From: Anaeromassilibacillus sp. An172
Lineage (GTDB): Bacteria > Bacillota > Clostridia > Oscillospirales > Acutalibacteraceae
Direction of reading: 5' to 3'
Assembly: GCF_002160515.1 (NCBI RefSeq)
Contig: NZ_NFKS01000021.1
Span: forward strand, 1-53,926
DNA: 53,926 nucleotides
Below are positions 1-8,721 of this stretch, piece by piece. Made by a program: the position numbers and the translations under genes. How positions within the stretch are numbered: the first letter of the stretch is position 1; every line of letters begins with the position of its first letter. The notes beneath the pieces are model-generated. The model worked only from the letters and a program-made list of their open reading frames with translations, ran no database searches and was not told where the DNA came from.

Positions 1-19
1 TCGGGTGTAATTTATATAT

Positions 20-95
20 TCCTCCTTAGCTCAGTCGGTAGAGCATGCGGCTGTTAACCGCAGGGTCGTTGGTTCGAGCCCGACAGGGGGAGCCA
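20..95 (+). tRNA. tRNA-Asn (anticodon GTT)
   Basis: A full cloverleaf can be drawn. The 7-bp acceptor stem TCCTCCT/AGGGGGA is followed by discriminator G and an encoded CCA (93-95). The D arm contains AGCTCAGTCGGTAGAGC, the anticodon loop reads CTGTTAA, and the T loop reads GGTTCGAGCC. Anticodon GTT reads Asn codons. A terminator follows directly, so this looks like the last gene of a transcript starting before the window. Confidence 0.97.
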
Positions 96-100
96 AAAGA

Positions 101-128
101 AGCAGTTTCGAAAGAGACTGCTTTTTTT
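101..128 (+). terminator. Terminator behind tRNA-Asn
   Basis: The inverted repeat AGCAGT (101-106) / ACTGCT (117-122) is followed by a run of T, as in an intrinsic terminator. It ends the tRNA transcript. Confidence 0.8.
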
Positions 129-130
129 AT

Positions 131-216
131 TTCCGCCTTGCAAAGGTTTGACTGAGAAATCAACGTCGTTTCAAGGCGGGCGAAACCTTCTGTTTAGTCT
201 TTAGAATGGCTTGCTC
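131..216 (+). repeat. Interspersed structured repeat, copy 1 (full length)
   Basis: This is the clearest full-length copy. Stem P1 is CCGCCTTG (133-140) with CAAGGCGG (172-179). Loop segment AAGGTTT (143-149) can pair with AAACCTT (183-189) 3' of the stem, giving a pseudoknot. The 3' part keeps the TTTAGTCTTTAGAATGG block, and GGCTTGC (208-214) can pair with GCGAAACC, competing with the pseudoknot. It lies in intergenic DNA behind the tRNA terminator. Confidence 0.85.
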
Positions 217-235
217 ACGATAGGCTTTGCTTTAT

Positions 236-420
236 TTTTATATCTTAAAAAGGTTTAGCTGAGAAATAAAGGTTCTTTTAAGGTAGGCTATTTTATGAAA
301 TACACGTCAGCACAGGACGGGCGAGACATTTTGTTTAGTTTTAGGAATGATTGCTTACAGTCGATTTTATGTCTTAAAAAATTTTGATTAGAAATTATTT
401 TTTATAAGATAGGTCGTTTT
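236..420 (+). repeat. Decayed tandem copies of the interspersed repeat
   Basis: Three degraded pieces follow copy 1. The first (about 238-288) keeps TCTTAAAA/TTTTAAGG arms around AAGGTTTAG. The second (about 307-352) is a 3' half with CACAGGACGGGCGAGAC and GTTTAGTTTTAGGAATG. The third (about 370-415) has TCTTAAAAAATTTTG and a matching TATAAGATAGG. They read as mutational remnants of the same element. No coding region is visible between the tRNA and the radical SAM gene. Confidence 0.6.
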
Positions 421-447
421 TGTTATGGAAAGCTTTATACAAACTTT

Positions 448-485
448 AACCCCCTGAGTTTCTTTGGAAATTCAGGGGGTTTTTA
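448..485 (+). terminator. Strong terminator hairpin
   Basis: A 15-bp stem with one mismatch (448-462 with 467-481), rich in C/G, is closed by TTTG and followed by TTTTT on the plus strand. The plus-strand orientation is better, but it may also stop minus-strand transcription from the radical SAM gene at 516. Confidence 0.8.
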
Positions 486-515
486 CATAATTGAAATAGG
501 TGATATACTCTCTTA

Positions 516-1442
516 TTAAGGGAAATTTATTTTATGATTTCGCTTTCCTGTATTTTCAGAGCCTCTTACTTCTTCGTGATAAAAATAGTTTACAATTATC
601 GGATGGCCAGGCTTTGCTCTGCCGTAGGGCAGCTCATTATCTGTATAAGGACAGTTATTATCTTTTGCCAATTGTTCAGCCTGCATTTCCAGGGATTTAA
701 AGTAGCTGCGATCTCCTTTATTATAGATAGAATTATACAAGTCGGTCAAATGAGGATATTTTTCTTTTATATAGGTCATAATTTCCTGTTTAAAGCTGCC
801 ACGCAGATTAAGATTTTCCAGCCATACTAAATCACATTGTTTTTTTACACGCTGAAAAATTTCATTAAAATCTGTAATTCCGGGGAATATTGGTGAAATA
901 AAGCAAACTGTGCGTATTCCTGAATCATAAATTTTTTTCATAGCTGAAAGTCTGCGTTCAATACTTACAGCATTGTCCATATCAGAGCGAAAGTCTTCAT
1001 TTAAGGTGTTTACAGACCAGGATACTGTTACTTTTTCAAATTCTTTTAGCAGTTCAATATCTCTGATTACCAGGTCGGATTTGGTGCATATAAGCAGTTC
1101 TGCACCGCTGTTTTTTAGCTGTTTTAATATTCTGCGTGTATTTTGAAACTGCTCTTCCTGAGGTATGTAACCGTCAGTGACTGATCCTATGACTACTCGT
1201 TGTCCTCTATATTTTTGTGGGTTTTTTATTTCCTGCCAATGCTTTACATCCAAAAAGGTGCCCCAGGGTTCTTTGTGACCTGTAAATCGCTTCATAAATG
1301 ATGCATAGCAGTATTTACATCCATGTGTACATCCTACATAAGGGTTGACTGAATAACCTCCTACAGGCAAGGTTGATTTTGTCATAATATTTTTAGTGTG
1401 AATATCACGAATCAGGATGTTGTCTTTGCTGGTTTCTGCCAT
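516..1442 (-). CDS. SPL-family radical SAM protein
   Basis: This 308-residue protein has a radical SAM cluster motif CTHGCKYC, with Cys38, Cys42 and Cys45 as predicted [4Fe-4S] ligands. The VNPYVGCTHGCKYCYA context and overall layout match COG1533 (SplB-like, MJ0683/Rv2578c group) and not true spore photoproduct lyase, which is longer. Substrate and reaction are unknown. GGAGG lies a suitable distance upstream of the ATG on the minus strand. The gene stands alone with its 3' end facing a terminator at 448-485. The neighbouring flavin reductase runs in the same direction about 60 bp upstream and could be cotranscribed. The family call is firm; the function is open. Confidence 0.85.
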   Translation of the reverse strand: MAETSKDNILIRDIHTKNIMTKSTLPVGGYSVNPYVGCTHGCKYCYASFMKRFTGHKEPWGTFLDVKHWQEIKNPQKYRGQRVVIGSVTDGYIPQEEQFQNTRRILKQLKNSGAELLICTKSDLVIRDIELLKEFEKVTVSWSVNTLNEDFRSDMDNAVSIERRLSAMKKIYDSGIRTVCFISPIFPGITDFNEIFQRVKKQCDLVWLENLNLRGSFKQEIMTYIKEKYPHLTDLYNSIYNKGDRSYFKSLEMQAEQLAKDNNCPYTDNELPYGRAKPGHPIIVNYFYHEEVRGSENTGKRNHKINFP

Positions 1443-1505
1443 ATTTTTTATGCCTCCGATACCTGATATAATAATTGTAAATACCTGTAGTTAGAAAGAT
1501 GTATT

Positions 1506-2009
1506 TTATCCTTCTTCAGCAGGTGCAGCTTTGCCGAATCCTTTCCAAGCGTATAAACCTTTTGTGTTTTCGTTGCCCAGAAATTTTTCTACCTGACAAA
1601 CATGCAGAATATGGTCACCAACCTCTGTTGCTTGCTGTAATGTGGCTATCATGGCAAGACGAGTATCTGCCGGTATTTGAATATCCCTGCCATCAATTGA
1701 TATCATTTCAATGTTATTTTCAGAGACTTTATTTTTAGATGCTCCGGTTGAGCTTCCGCATGCCATAACAGCATCAGCCATGCTTTCTCCGGGAACCGTT
1801 ATTATAACTTTTCCGGTTTCACGAACTCTTTTTCCTGTATGGGATTGTTTTCCGGCTGCAAATCCCACCATGGGAGGATTGAAAGACAAGTACGAAAAGA
1901 AACATATAGGTGCCAGATTGGTTGTACCGTCTTTATTTTGAGAGCAAATCAAAGTAAGTGGATTTGGAGATGTATAGACTGTTGCTTCCATGATGTTGAG
2001 TTCTTTCAT
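1506..2009 (-). CDS. Flavin reductase-like / flavoredoxin-family protein
   Basis: This 167-residue soluble protein belongs to the flavin-reductase-like FMN-binding split-barrel family. Visible features are an N-terminal NPLTLICSQ strand, the LAPICFFSYLSFNPPMVGF core and the K-S-H-T-G-K-R-V-R-ET stretch that usually contacts FMN. Members reduce FMN with NAD(P)H or carry electrons as flavoredoxins; which applies here is unclear. An AAAGG site precedes the ATG at 2009. It is divergent from an HxlR-type regulator 150 bp away, an arrangement common for HxlR-controlled redox genes, so that regulator probably controls it. Confidence 0.82.
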   Translation of the reverse strand: MKELNIMEATVYTSPNPLTLICSQNKDGTTNLAPICFFSYLSFNPPMVGFAAGKQSHTGKRVRETGKVIITVPGESMADAVMACGSSTGASKNKVSENNIEMISIDGRDIQIPADTRLAMIATLQQATEVGDHILHVCQVEKFLGNENTKGLYAWKGFGKAAPAEEG

Positions 2010-2155
2010 AAAATTCAGACCTTTCTAATATTTTTCACTTGTTGACCCGGGTTATTAGTGATATATTTATTATACCTGATAGAAATATTAGTTCAAGTAC
2101 GCAAATAATTTATACAAGGTATAAAAAATAATACTTAGAAATGAGGAAATATCCT

Positions 2156-2512
2156 ATGATGTCATATGAAGAGTTCAAAGAAAAAGTCGGCAGTGTAATT
2201 TTAACAAAAGAGGGGAACTGCCCGGTTATGCCGGTTATTAAGATGCTGCAGGGAAAGTGGAAGCTCCAGATTCTTTATGAGTTGTGTATTAAGTCGCCTA
2301 TGAGATTTGGTGAACTGAGAAAAATCCTTAATCCAATTACTAATGCTGCGCTTACAAATGCTCTTAAGGAATTGGAGAAAGATGAGTTGGTACTGCGCAC
2401 ACAATTTAATGAAATGCCGCTGCGTGTGGAATATTCCCTTACTGAGAAAGGAAAGGAGCTTCTCCCTGTTTTTTACGCCATTTCCCAGTGGGGACTCAAG
2501 TATATTCCGTAA
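2156..2512 (+). CDS. HxlR-family winged-helix transcriptional regulator
   Basis: This 118-residue HxlR/MarR-like DNA-binding protein has the family signature: a single N-terminal cysteine (Cys22, NCPVMP), then a KWKLQILYEL helix, a MRFGELRKIL recognition region and a V-E-YSLTEKG wing. The conserved Cys often senses quinones, aldehydes or oxidants in relatives. I start at 2156 because AGGAAA lies at a good distance there; an in-frame ATG at 2141 has no ribosome binding site. Its divergent neighbour is a flavin reductase, the probable target. A 13-bp terminator follows at 2571. Confidence 0.88.
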   Translation: MMSYEEFKEKVGSVILTKEGNCPVMPVIKMLQGKWKLQILYELCIKSPMRFGELRKILNPITNAALTNALKELEKDELVLRTQFNEMPLRVEYSLTEKGKELLPVFYAISQWGLKYIP

Positions 2513-2570
2513 AACAGTACATTGAAAAATATTTATGACGCAAACATTGCTTTAAAATATAATCTGAATA

Positions 2571-2611
2571 AACATCAGATGCATTTTTTATGTATCTGAT
2601 GTTTTGTTTTT
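2571..2611 (+). terminator. Terminator behind the HxlR gene
   Basis: The arms AACATCAGATGCA and TGTATCTGATGTT (2571-2583 / 2591-2603) pair, followed by TTGTTTTTTG. It separates the regulator from the secreted glycosidase. Confidence 0.85.
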
Positions 2612-2649
2612 TGTTAACAATAAAGTAAACAAAATGTTAATAAAATTTA

Positions 2650-2678
2650 TTGTTTTTACTTTTTTATGGATGTATAAT
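2650..2678 (+). promoter_or_regulatory. Promoter of the GH89 gene
   Basis: TTGTTT (2650-2655), a 17-bp spacer and a perfect TATAAT (2673-2678) form a SigA-type promoter. It leaves an untranslated leader of about 150 bases before the ATG at 2837; no clear riboswitch is visible in it. The stretch 2513-2836 holds only this promoter and the preceding terminator. Confidence 0.65.
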
Positions 2679-2836
2679 TTTGTTGAAAAGGATTTATGAG
2701 AAAAAATACAGCAATAAAGGGGCGTGAGAGAATAATTTAAAAAAATTGCTTAAAAGAGAGGAGAAGATAATAAAAATATTAACTTTTAAAGGATTAAAAA
2801 ACAAATTTTATTACGAGAAGCAAAAAGGAGAATAAG

Positions 2837-5800
2837 ATGAACATTCATAATAAAGTACTATCGTTGATTTTGGCAATTTCAATGATTACATCACTTTTTA
2901 TTGCTCAGACGGCGGAGTTTTCGGCAAAGGAACAGCTTGTCAATGTTGCTCTTGAGGCTACTGCAAATGCGGACGGAGAGGACACTACTTACGGCGGACT
3001 TAAGATAAATATGAACGACGGCGATGATTCAACCATGTGGGCGTATCCTGAAGTAAAGTTTCCGGCAAGAGCATGGCTTGAATACGAAGGCAGTAAGAAC
3101 ATTCAGAAGGTAGTTGTAAAGCTTGCAAAAGCACAAGACCCTTCAACTGTTGATGTAACCGTTAAGGTGGCTAAAAATGGAATCACCACTGAGCTTGTGC
3201 CTTTCGGTGAAACAAAAACAAATCAACCGTTGGGTTCTGAGGTTGTATTTGAAGTTTCAGAACCTATACAGGCATCACATGTTTTCGTTGAACTTTCTAA
3301 CCCAACACAAAATGGTTCAACAGAAAATATCACATTTTGGCCTAACATAGCAGAGCTTGAAACCTACGAAATGCAGGATGTAAAGCTTTCTAACTACAAC
3401 GATATTGCACCTCAGGCGGATATCACAACAAACGGTGCAAATCCGGCAACATCACCTTCAACTTTGGTTGACGGAGATTATTCCACACTTTACAAATTCC
3501 ACAATGCTCAGCTTTATGATCAGAGATATATTGATTTGACATTTGAGGACGAAAGAAGCATTGACGCTTTTGAAATAGCTTTTGAGCATTTGACAACTGA
3601 AACAGATCAGTACGACTATCACTTTACCTACAGCATTTTGGGTAAGAAAGCAGGAAGTGATGAGTTTGTAACTCTGGTACAGAGCGCAAAGGCAGACAGA
3701 CTTGACAATTATTATCAGAGCTATAAAATTGACGAGGCTCAGTACTCTGTAATCAGAATACTTATGGAGGACTGCACATCCACAGCAGGAAAGGGTTGGC
3801 CGGCTGTTGCTGACTTTAAGATTTACGGCAGCGAAGTTGTAATCGACGACAGCGAGAGTATAGCATGGAAAAAGCCTGTACATTCCAACTTTGGAAACAG
3901 CGCACAGAACATCAACGACGGAAGCAAAAACACACGCTGGACAGGCAGCTACTATCCGGGATATGTGGATATAGATTTGGAGAAAAATTACTATCTTGAT
4001 ACGGTTGAGGTTTTCACACCTTCAAACGGATACAGTCAGTACACAATATACACAAGCCTTGACGGAAGAGATTTCTCAAAGCTTGCAGAAAAACAGGATA
4101 CAGAGCCTTGCCCGGAAGAGGGAAATATTTTCAATGTTACCGACCAGAATGTTGAGGCAAGGTATATAAGAATTTATTTTGAATACAACTCAGCTTCCAC
4201 ACAGTCTATTGTAAACGAAGTAAGAGCAACCGGACGTGAAAGCGGAACTCCTTTACAGGAGAAACCGGAAATCAATGTTGTTGATTACGATGAAAGCGTT
4301 TACAACGTAGAGATAACCGAACAGGATACATACGAAGAGGTTCAGGGAATTATTACAAGAAGACTCGGCGAAGAGTATGTTGACTGGTTTACCCTTGAGC
4401 TTTCTGAAAATCCAAAGGGTCACAGCTACGACTATTTTGAGCTTTCAGATTTGGACGGAAAAATTCATATCAAGGGCAACGACGGTGTTTCCCTTGCAAC
4501 AGGTCTTAACCATTATTTAAAATATTACTGCAAGGTAAATATTTCTCAGGTTGGCGATCAGGCGGATATGCCTGAGGCTATAGTTCCGCTGGGCGAAACA
4601 GTTTTCAAGGAAACAAAGGCGGAAGTAAGATATTCCTACAACTACTGCACACTTTCCTACTCAATGGCATTCTGGGGTGAGGAAGAGTGGCGAAACGAGC
4701 TTGACTGGCTGGCTTTAAACGGAGTAAATGTTGTGCTTGACGCAACAGCTCAGGAAGAAGTATGGCGTCAGTTCCTTATGACACTTGGCTACACAGAGCA
4801 GGAGGCTAAGGATTATATCGCAGGTCCTGCCTACTATGCATGGGCATATATGGCTAACCTTTCCGGATTTGGCGGCCCTGTTCACGATACATGGTTTGAA
4901 GAGAGAACAGAGCTTGCAAGAAAGAACCAGCTTTCAATGGCTAAGCTGGGTATGCAGCCTGCATTGCAGGGCTACAGCGGCATGGTTCCTACAGACATAG
5001 TTTCAAAGGCCGCAGGCGAATATGCACTTACAGACAGCGACGTTATCGCACAGGGCTCATGGTGCTCATTCACAAGACCTACAATGCTCAAAACCACATC
5101 AGAAGCTTTTGACAAGTATGCAGAGCTTTTCTATCAGTGTCAGAAAAATGTTTTGGGCGACAGAGCTCATTACTATGCTACAGACCCATTCCACGAGGGC
5201 GGTATAACAACAGGCTTGCAGCCTGCTGAAATTTCAGAAGAGGTTCTCAATTCAATGCTTGCAAGTGACTCCGAGGCTGTTTGGATTATACAGTCATGGC
5301 AGGGCAACCCGACAAGTGAGCTTTTGAGAGGCCTTGGCGACAGAAAAGACCACGCTTTGATACTTGACCTTTATGCAGAGAAAACCCCTCACTGGAACGA
5401 GGGACACGAGGGTGCAGGAAGCTACGGCTATGCCCCAGAGTTTGACTCAACTCCTTGGGTATTCTGTATGCTCAACAACTTCGGCGGACGTCTGGGACTT
5501 CACGGACATCTTGATAATCTTGTAAACAATATTCCGGAAGCATTTAACACCGCTGATTATATTGCAGGTATAGGAATTACACCTGAGGCAAGCGTAAACA
5601 ATCCGCTTCTTTACGACTTCCTGTTTGAGTGCATTTGGCAGGACGACGCAACCCAGGATATGGAGGTTGTGGATATTGACGCATGGCTCAAAGATTATGC
5701 AGAGAGAAGATACGGAGCTGAAAGCGAAAGCGCATTACAGGCTCTTGAAATTCTTACAGAAACAGTTTATAAGTCCTCTTTGAATATGAAGGGACAGGGC

Positions 5801-7165
5801 GCACCGGAGTCCGTTGTAAACGCAAAACCGGCTTTGAATATCGGCGCAGCTTCAACTTGGGGCAATGCTATTGTTGACTATGACAAGGTTGAGCTTGAAA
5901 AAGCAGCAGCTCTCCTTTTGGAGGATTACGACACACTGAACTCAAGTGTTGGCTACAGATATGATCTTGCAAACATCTTGCAGCAGGTACTTTCAAATAC
6001 AGCTCAGGAATATCAGAAGAAGATGACATCAGCTATCAACGCAGGAGACGCTGAGAAGTTCGACGAGATATCAGCTAAGTTCCTTGAGATAATCGACCTT
6101 ATGGACAGAGTTACCGGCACAAGCAAATACTTTATGCTTGGTAACTGGGTAAATCCGGCTAAGAAGCTTGCAGAAAATGCCGACGACTTTACAAAGGATC
6201 TTTACGAGTTTAACGCTAAAGCCCTTATCACAACTTGGGGTTCTTATAATCAGAGCGTTACAGGCGGTTTGAGCGATTATTCCAACCGTCAGTGGAACGG
6301 ACTTATCGGCGACTACTACAAGGGACGCTGGGAGCTTTGGATAAACGAGTACAGCAAGAAGCTTCACGGTGAAGAAGCTAACGTTTCTCAGTTCAACAAT
6401 AACTACTGGTTCAATTACGGCTGGGAGTGGGCAAGAGATAACACAGAATACAGCGATGTTCCTACAGATGAAAATCTGAAGGTATTGGGAGAAGAAATCC
6501 TTGCAAATTATTCCGCAGCAGATCCAAATGCTGACAAGTCAAAGGATATCGACCCTAATGTAAATATTACAGTGACAGCGGGTAACTTCCAGACAAGCGA
6601 TAAGCCTGAAAACGTACTTGACTACAGCGCTTCAACAATATGGCATACATTGTGGGCAGGTTCTCCGAGAGAGGAACACTACCTTGAATTTACTTTCGAT
6701 GAAGCTGTTGAGGTTGACGGTTTCCGTTATCTGCCGAGAGCCTCAGGCATCAACGGTGTTGCAACCTCCTATGAGCTTTACGCAATGGCAGAGGGAAGCG
6801 ACGAGTATGTTCTGGTAAGCTCCGGAGAATTGGATTCTTCAAACAGAGATTGGCAGGTATTCAGCTTTGAGAGAATGAATGCTGTTAAGATGAAGTTTGT
6901 TGTTAAGGACGCATTGAGCGACAGCGAACCTACAATTTTTGCATCAGTTGCAGAGCTTCACTTTACCGATTCTAAGCTTGGCGGAAGAACAAAGGGCGAC
7001 GTCAATAACGACGGAAGAGTTACTGTTGATGACGCAACCTTAGTTCAGCAGTATTTGAGCCATATCAAGGAACTTGATGAGGAATCAAAAACAATGGCTG
7101 ATATGAATGGTGACGGCAAGGTAACTGTATATGATGTAACTTTAATTCAAATTTTATTGCTATAA
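2837..7165 (+). CDS. Secreted alpha-N-acetylglucosaminidase (GH89) with discoidin-like modules and a dockerin
   Basis: This 1442-residue exported enzyme removes terminal alpha-linked GlcNAc, as found in gastric-type mucins and heparan sulfate. An N-terminal signal peptide (about 1-30) is followed by discoidin/F5-8C-like modules at about 35-165, 190-335 and 340-470. The NAGLU N-terminal domain (about 480-590) and GH89 catalytic barrel begin near 597 (RYSYNYCTLSYS). Predicted catalytic glutamates are Glu787 (DPFHEGG) and Glu917 (GITPEAS), by analogy with human NAGLU Glu316 and Glu446. A fourth discoidin-like module spans about 1245-1385. The C-terminus (1386-1442) is a type I dockerin with two Ca-binding segments (GDVNNDGR, DMNGDGK), so the enzyme probably docks onto a cohesin scaffold. 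AAGGAG precedes the ATG. Confidence 0.93.
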   Translation: MNIHNKVLSLILAISMITSLFIAQTAEFSAKEQLVNVALEATANADGEDTTYGGLKINMNDGDDSTMWAYPEVKFPARAWLEYEGSKNIQKVVVKLAKAQDPSTVDVTVKVAKNGITTELVPFGETKTNQPLGSEVVFEVSEPIQASHVFVELSNPTQNGSTENITFWPNIAELETYEMQDVKLSNYNDIAPQADITTNGANPATSPSTLVDGDYSTLYKFHNAQLYDQRYIDLTFEDERSIDAFEIAFEHLTTETDQYDYHFTYSILGKKAGSDEFVTLVQSAKADRLDNYYQSYKIDEAQYSVIRILMEDCTSTAGKGWPAVADFKIYGSEVVIDDSESIAWKKPVHSNFGNSAQNINDGSKNTRWTGSYYPGYVDIDLEKNYYLDTVEVFTPSNGYSQYTIYTSLDGRDFSKLAEKQDTEPCPEEGNIFNVTDQNVEARYIRIYFEYNSASTQSIVNEVRATGRESGTPLQEKPEINVVDYDESVYNVEITEQDTYEEVQGIITRRLGEEYVDWFTLELSENPKGHSYDYFELSDLDGKIHIKGNDGVSLATGLNHYLKYYCKVNISQVGDQADMPEAIVPLGETVFKETKAEVRYSYNYCTLSYSMAFWGEEEWRNELDWLALNGVNVVLDATAQEEVWRQFLMTLGYTEQEAKDYIAGPAYYAWAYMANLSGFGGPVHDTWFEERTELARKNQLSMAKLGMQPALQGYSGMVPTDIVSKAAGEYALTDSDVIAQGSWCSFTRPTMLKTTSEAFDKYAELFYQCQKNVLGDRAHYYATDPFHEGGITTGLQPAEISEEVLNSMLASDSEAVWIIQSWQGNPTSELLRGLGDRKDHALILDLYAEKTPHWNEGHEGAGSYGYAPEFDSTPWVFCMLNNFGGRLGLHGHLDNLVNNIPEAFNTADYIAGIGITPEASVNNPLLYDFLFECIWQDDATQDMEVVDIDAWLKDYAERRYGAESESALQALEILTETVYKSSLNMKGQGAPESVVNAKPALNIGAASTWGNAIVDYDKVELEKAAALLLEDYDTLNSSVGYRYDLANILQQVLSNTAQEYQKKMTSAINAGDAEKFDEISAKFLEIIDLMDRVTGTSKYFMLGNWVNPAKKLAENADDFTKDLYEFNAKALITTWGSYNQSVTGGLSDYSNRQWNGLIGDYYKGRWELWINEYSKKLHGEEANVSQFNNNYWFNYGWEWARDNTEYSDVPTDENLKVLGEEILANYSAADPNADKSKDIDPNVNITVTAGNFQTSDKPENVLDYSASTIWHTLWAGSPREEHYLEFTFDEAVEVDGFRYLPRASGINGVATSYELYAMAEGSDEYVLVSSGELDSSNRDWQVFSFERMNAVKMKFVVKDALSDSEPTIFASVAELHFTDSKLGGRTKGDVNNDGRVTVDDATLVQQYLSHIKELDEESKTMADMNGDGKVTVYDVTLIQILLL

Positions 7166-7255
7166 GAAATTGTTGACCTATTTACTTTTGTGTAATTCAA
7201 TGTTAGAATAATAGTAGATATAATTTTAAACGCAATCTATTTTATTATGTTATAA

Positions 7256-8404
7256 TTGCTCAAATATTTAGTAGTTGCATCTGTTTATGACCCAGAGAAC
7301 GACAATTCAGGAATCACACTTACAAGTGAAGATTTCTTCAACAATTACGACGCTTATATCCTCAAGATTGAGGCTAACAAAATCACAATTCTCGGTAAGG
7401 ATACAGACGCTGTTTACTACGGTATCACAACCCTTGAGAGAATTCTCGATCAGGTAAAAGCAGGCGAAGTTGAAACAATGAGAATCAACGATTATGCAAC
7501 TGCAAAATGGAGAGGTATAATCGAGGGTTACTACGGAATTCCATATTCCAACGAGGACATCATGTCCCTTATGGAGTTCGGTTCAGACTTCAAGATGAAC
7601 ACATTTATCTATGCTCCAAAGGATGACCCATACCACAACTCAAAGTGGAGAGAGCCTTATCCGCAGGAAACCTTGGACGGACTTAAAGAGGTTATCGAAA
7701 AGGGCGTTGAAACAAAGGTTGGCTTTGTTTACGCTATCCATCCGTTTATGAACAACGGTATTAACAAGAATAATTTTGAAGAGGAAATTCAGTACATCAT
7801 AGATAAGTTTGAAATTTTCTATGACATGGGCGTAAGACAGTTTGCATTGCTTGCAGACGACGCTTGGTCAGAAACTCCTCTCCAGGTTATGACAGTAAAT
7901 GCTTTGCAGGATTGGCTTGATACTAAGGAAGGCACATATCCGTTGGTATTCTGTCCGCAGGCTTACTCAGGCTATCCAAGCCAGAGCTATTTCAACCAGT
8001 TCAGAGACGGTACAAGCATTGTTATCAACGGCGGAATGAGCTTCTCAACAGTAAACGAAAGAACAATCAAGACAGACGCTGTTCAGAAGGAAGGCTATGA
8101 AGCTTACAATATGGTAGACGGCAAGCTGGACACATATTTTGCTTCCGGCACAGAGGGCGGCTACATCGAATACACAATCAATAAGGAAGTTGGACTTAAT
8201 CCGTTTACATTTACAGTAATTCAGAACTCCGAGACAATCTCAAATGCAAAGGTTGAGGTTAAGGTTTACGGAACTGACGAGTATGTAGAGCTTGGAACTT
8301 TGGATAAGTCAATCTGCGACTTCACTCTTGATCCACAGACACAGGTTGTAAGAATTTCCTGGGATGCAGGAGAAGAGTTCTTCATCCACGAGATGTTCTA
8401 TTGA
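7256..8404 (+). pseudogene. Truncated and internally deleted GH84 beta-N-acetylglucosaminidase
   Basis: The frame encodes a recognisable GH84 (NagJ/O-GlcNAcase-like) enzyme. It has a partial N-terminal domain (GKDTDAVYYGITTL), the barrel entry (RGIIEGYYGIPYS, APKDDPYH) and the catalytic Asp-Asp pair (LLADDAW, Asp201-Asp202). Signal peptide and the first part of the N-terminal domain are missing. The only possible start is a TTG without ribosome binding site. After PQAYSGYPSQSYF, residues of the second half of the barrel are gone and the frame jumps into a discoidin-like module, then stops. Intact family members have several hundred more residues. It starts 90 bp behind the dockerin of the GH89 gene. 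I read it as a decaying gene, probably originally a secreted partner of the GH89 enzyme. Confidence 0.75.
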
Positions 8405-8477
8405 TTGCAAAAAAAATAAACTTATAAAGAAAAGTTGAATTTCGACATAGTTTGACAAATAATTTCTTTATATGACA

Positions 8478-8511
8478 AGGGTCGGCAGATTTCTGCCGGC
8501 CCTGATTTTTT
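8478..8511 (+). terminator. Terminator behind the GH84 remnant
   Basis: AGGGTCGGCAG (8478-8488) pairs with CTGCCGGCCCT (8493-8503) with one mismatch, followed by GATTTTTT. It closes the glycosidase locus before the dcw cluster. Confidence 0.85.
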
Positions 8512-8602
8512 GCCGTTTTTTTCAGCAATATTCCTTTATCGATATCTTATGTGTTTAAAGAATGAAAATATTTTCAGAAATAAAAAAACCACGGTAATTA
8601 AC

Positions 8603-8631
8603 TTGCAATTTGAGATTACATGGTTTATAAT
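8603..8631 (+). promoter_or_regulatory. Promoter of the dcw cluster (mraZ)
   Basis: TTGCAA (8603-8608), 17 bp and TATAAT (8626-8631) make a good SigA promoter. Transcription would begin near 8638, just before the GTG repeats described next. Confidence 0.8.
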
Positions 8632-8639
8632 AAATCTAC

Positions 8640-8669
8640 TAAGTGGCGTATTGTGTCATCAGGTGACAC
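8640..8669 (+). promoter_or_regulatory. Candidate MraZ-binding repeats
   Basis: Three GTG cores, at 8643, 8653 and 8663, lie exactly 10 bp apart: TAAGTGGCGT, ATTGTGTCAT and CAGGTGACAC. MraZ is known to bind short G-rich direct repeats spaced one helical turn apart in front of mraZ; mollicutes have AAAGTG-type boxes and E. coli TGGG boxes. Position just behind the promoter and spacing fit an autoregulatory site; binding is inferred. Confidence 0.5.
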
Positions 8670-8721
8670 AGGCTGCTTAATCTGCAAAGAACTTTTATCA
8701 AAGTGGCAGGAGGTGAACAAT

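Noticed and set aside
131-420. Possible CRISPR array from regularly recurring GC-rich palindromes
   Set aside because: Units are few, of unequal length and sequence, with no constant spacers, and the same element recurs singly at distant places. It is an interspersed repeat.
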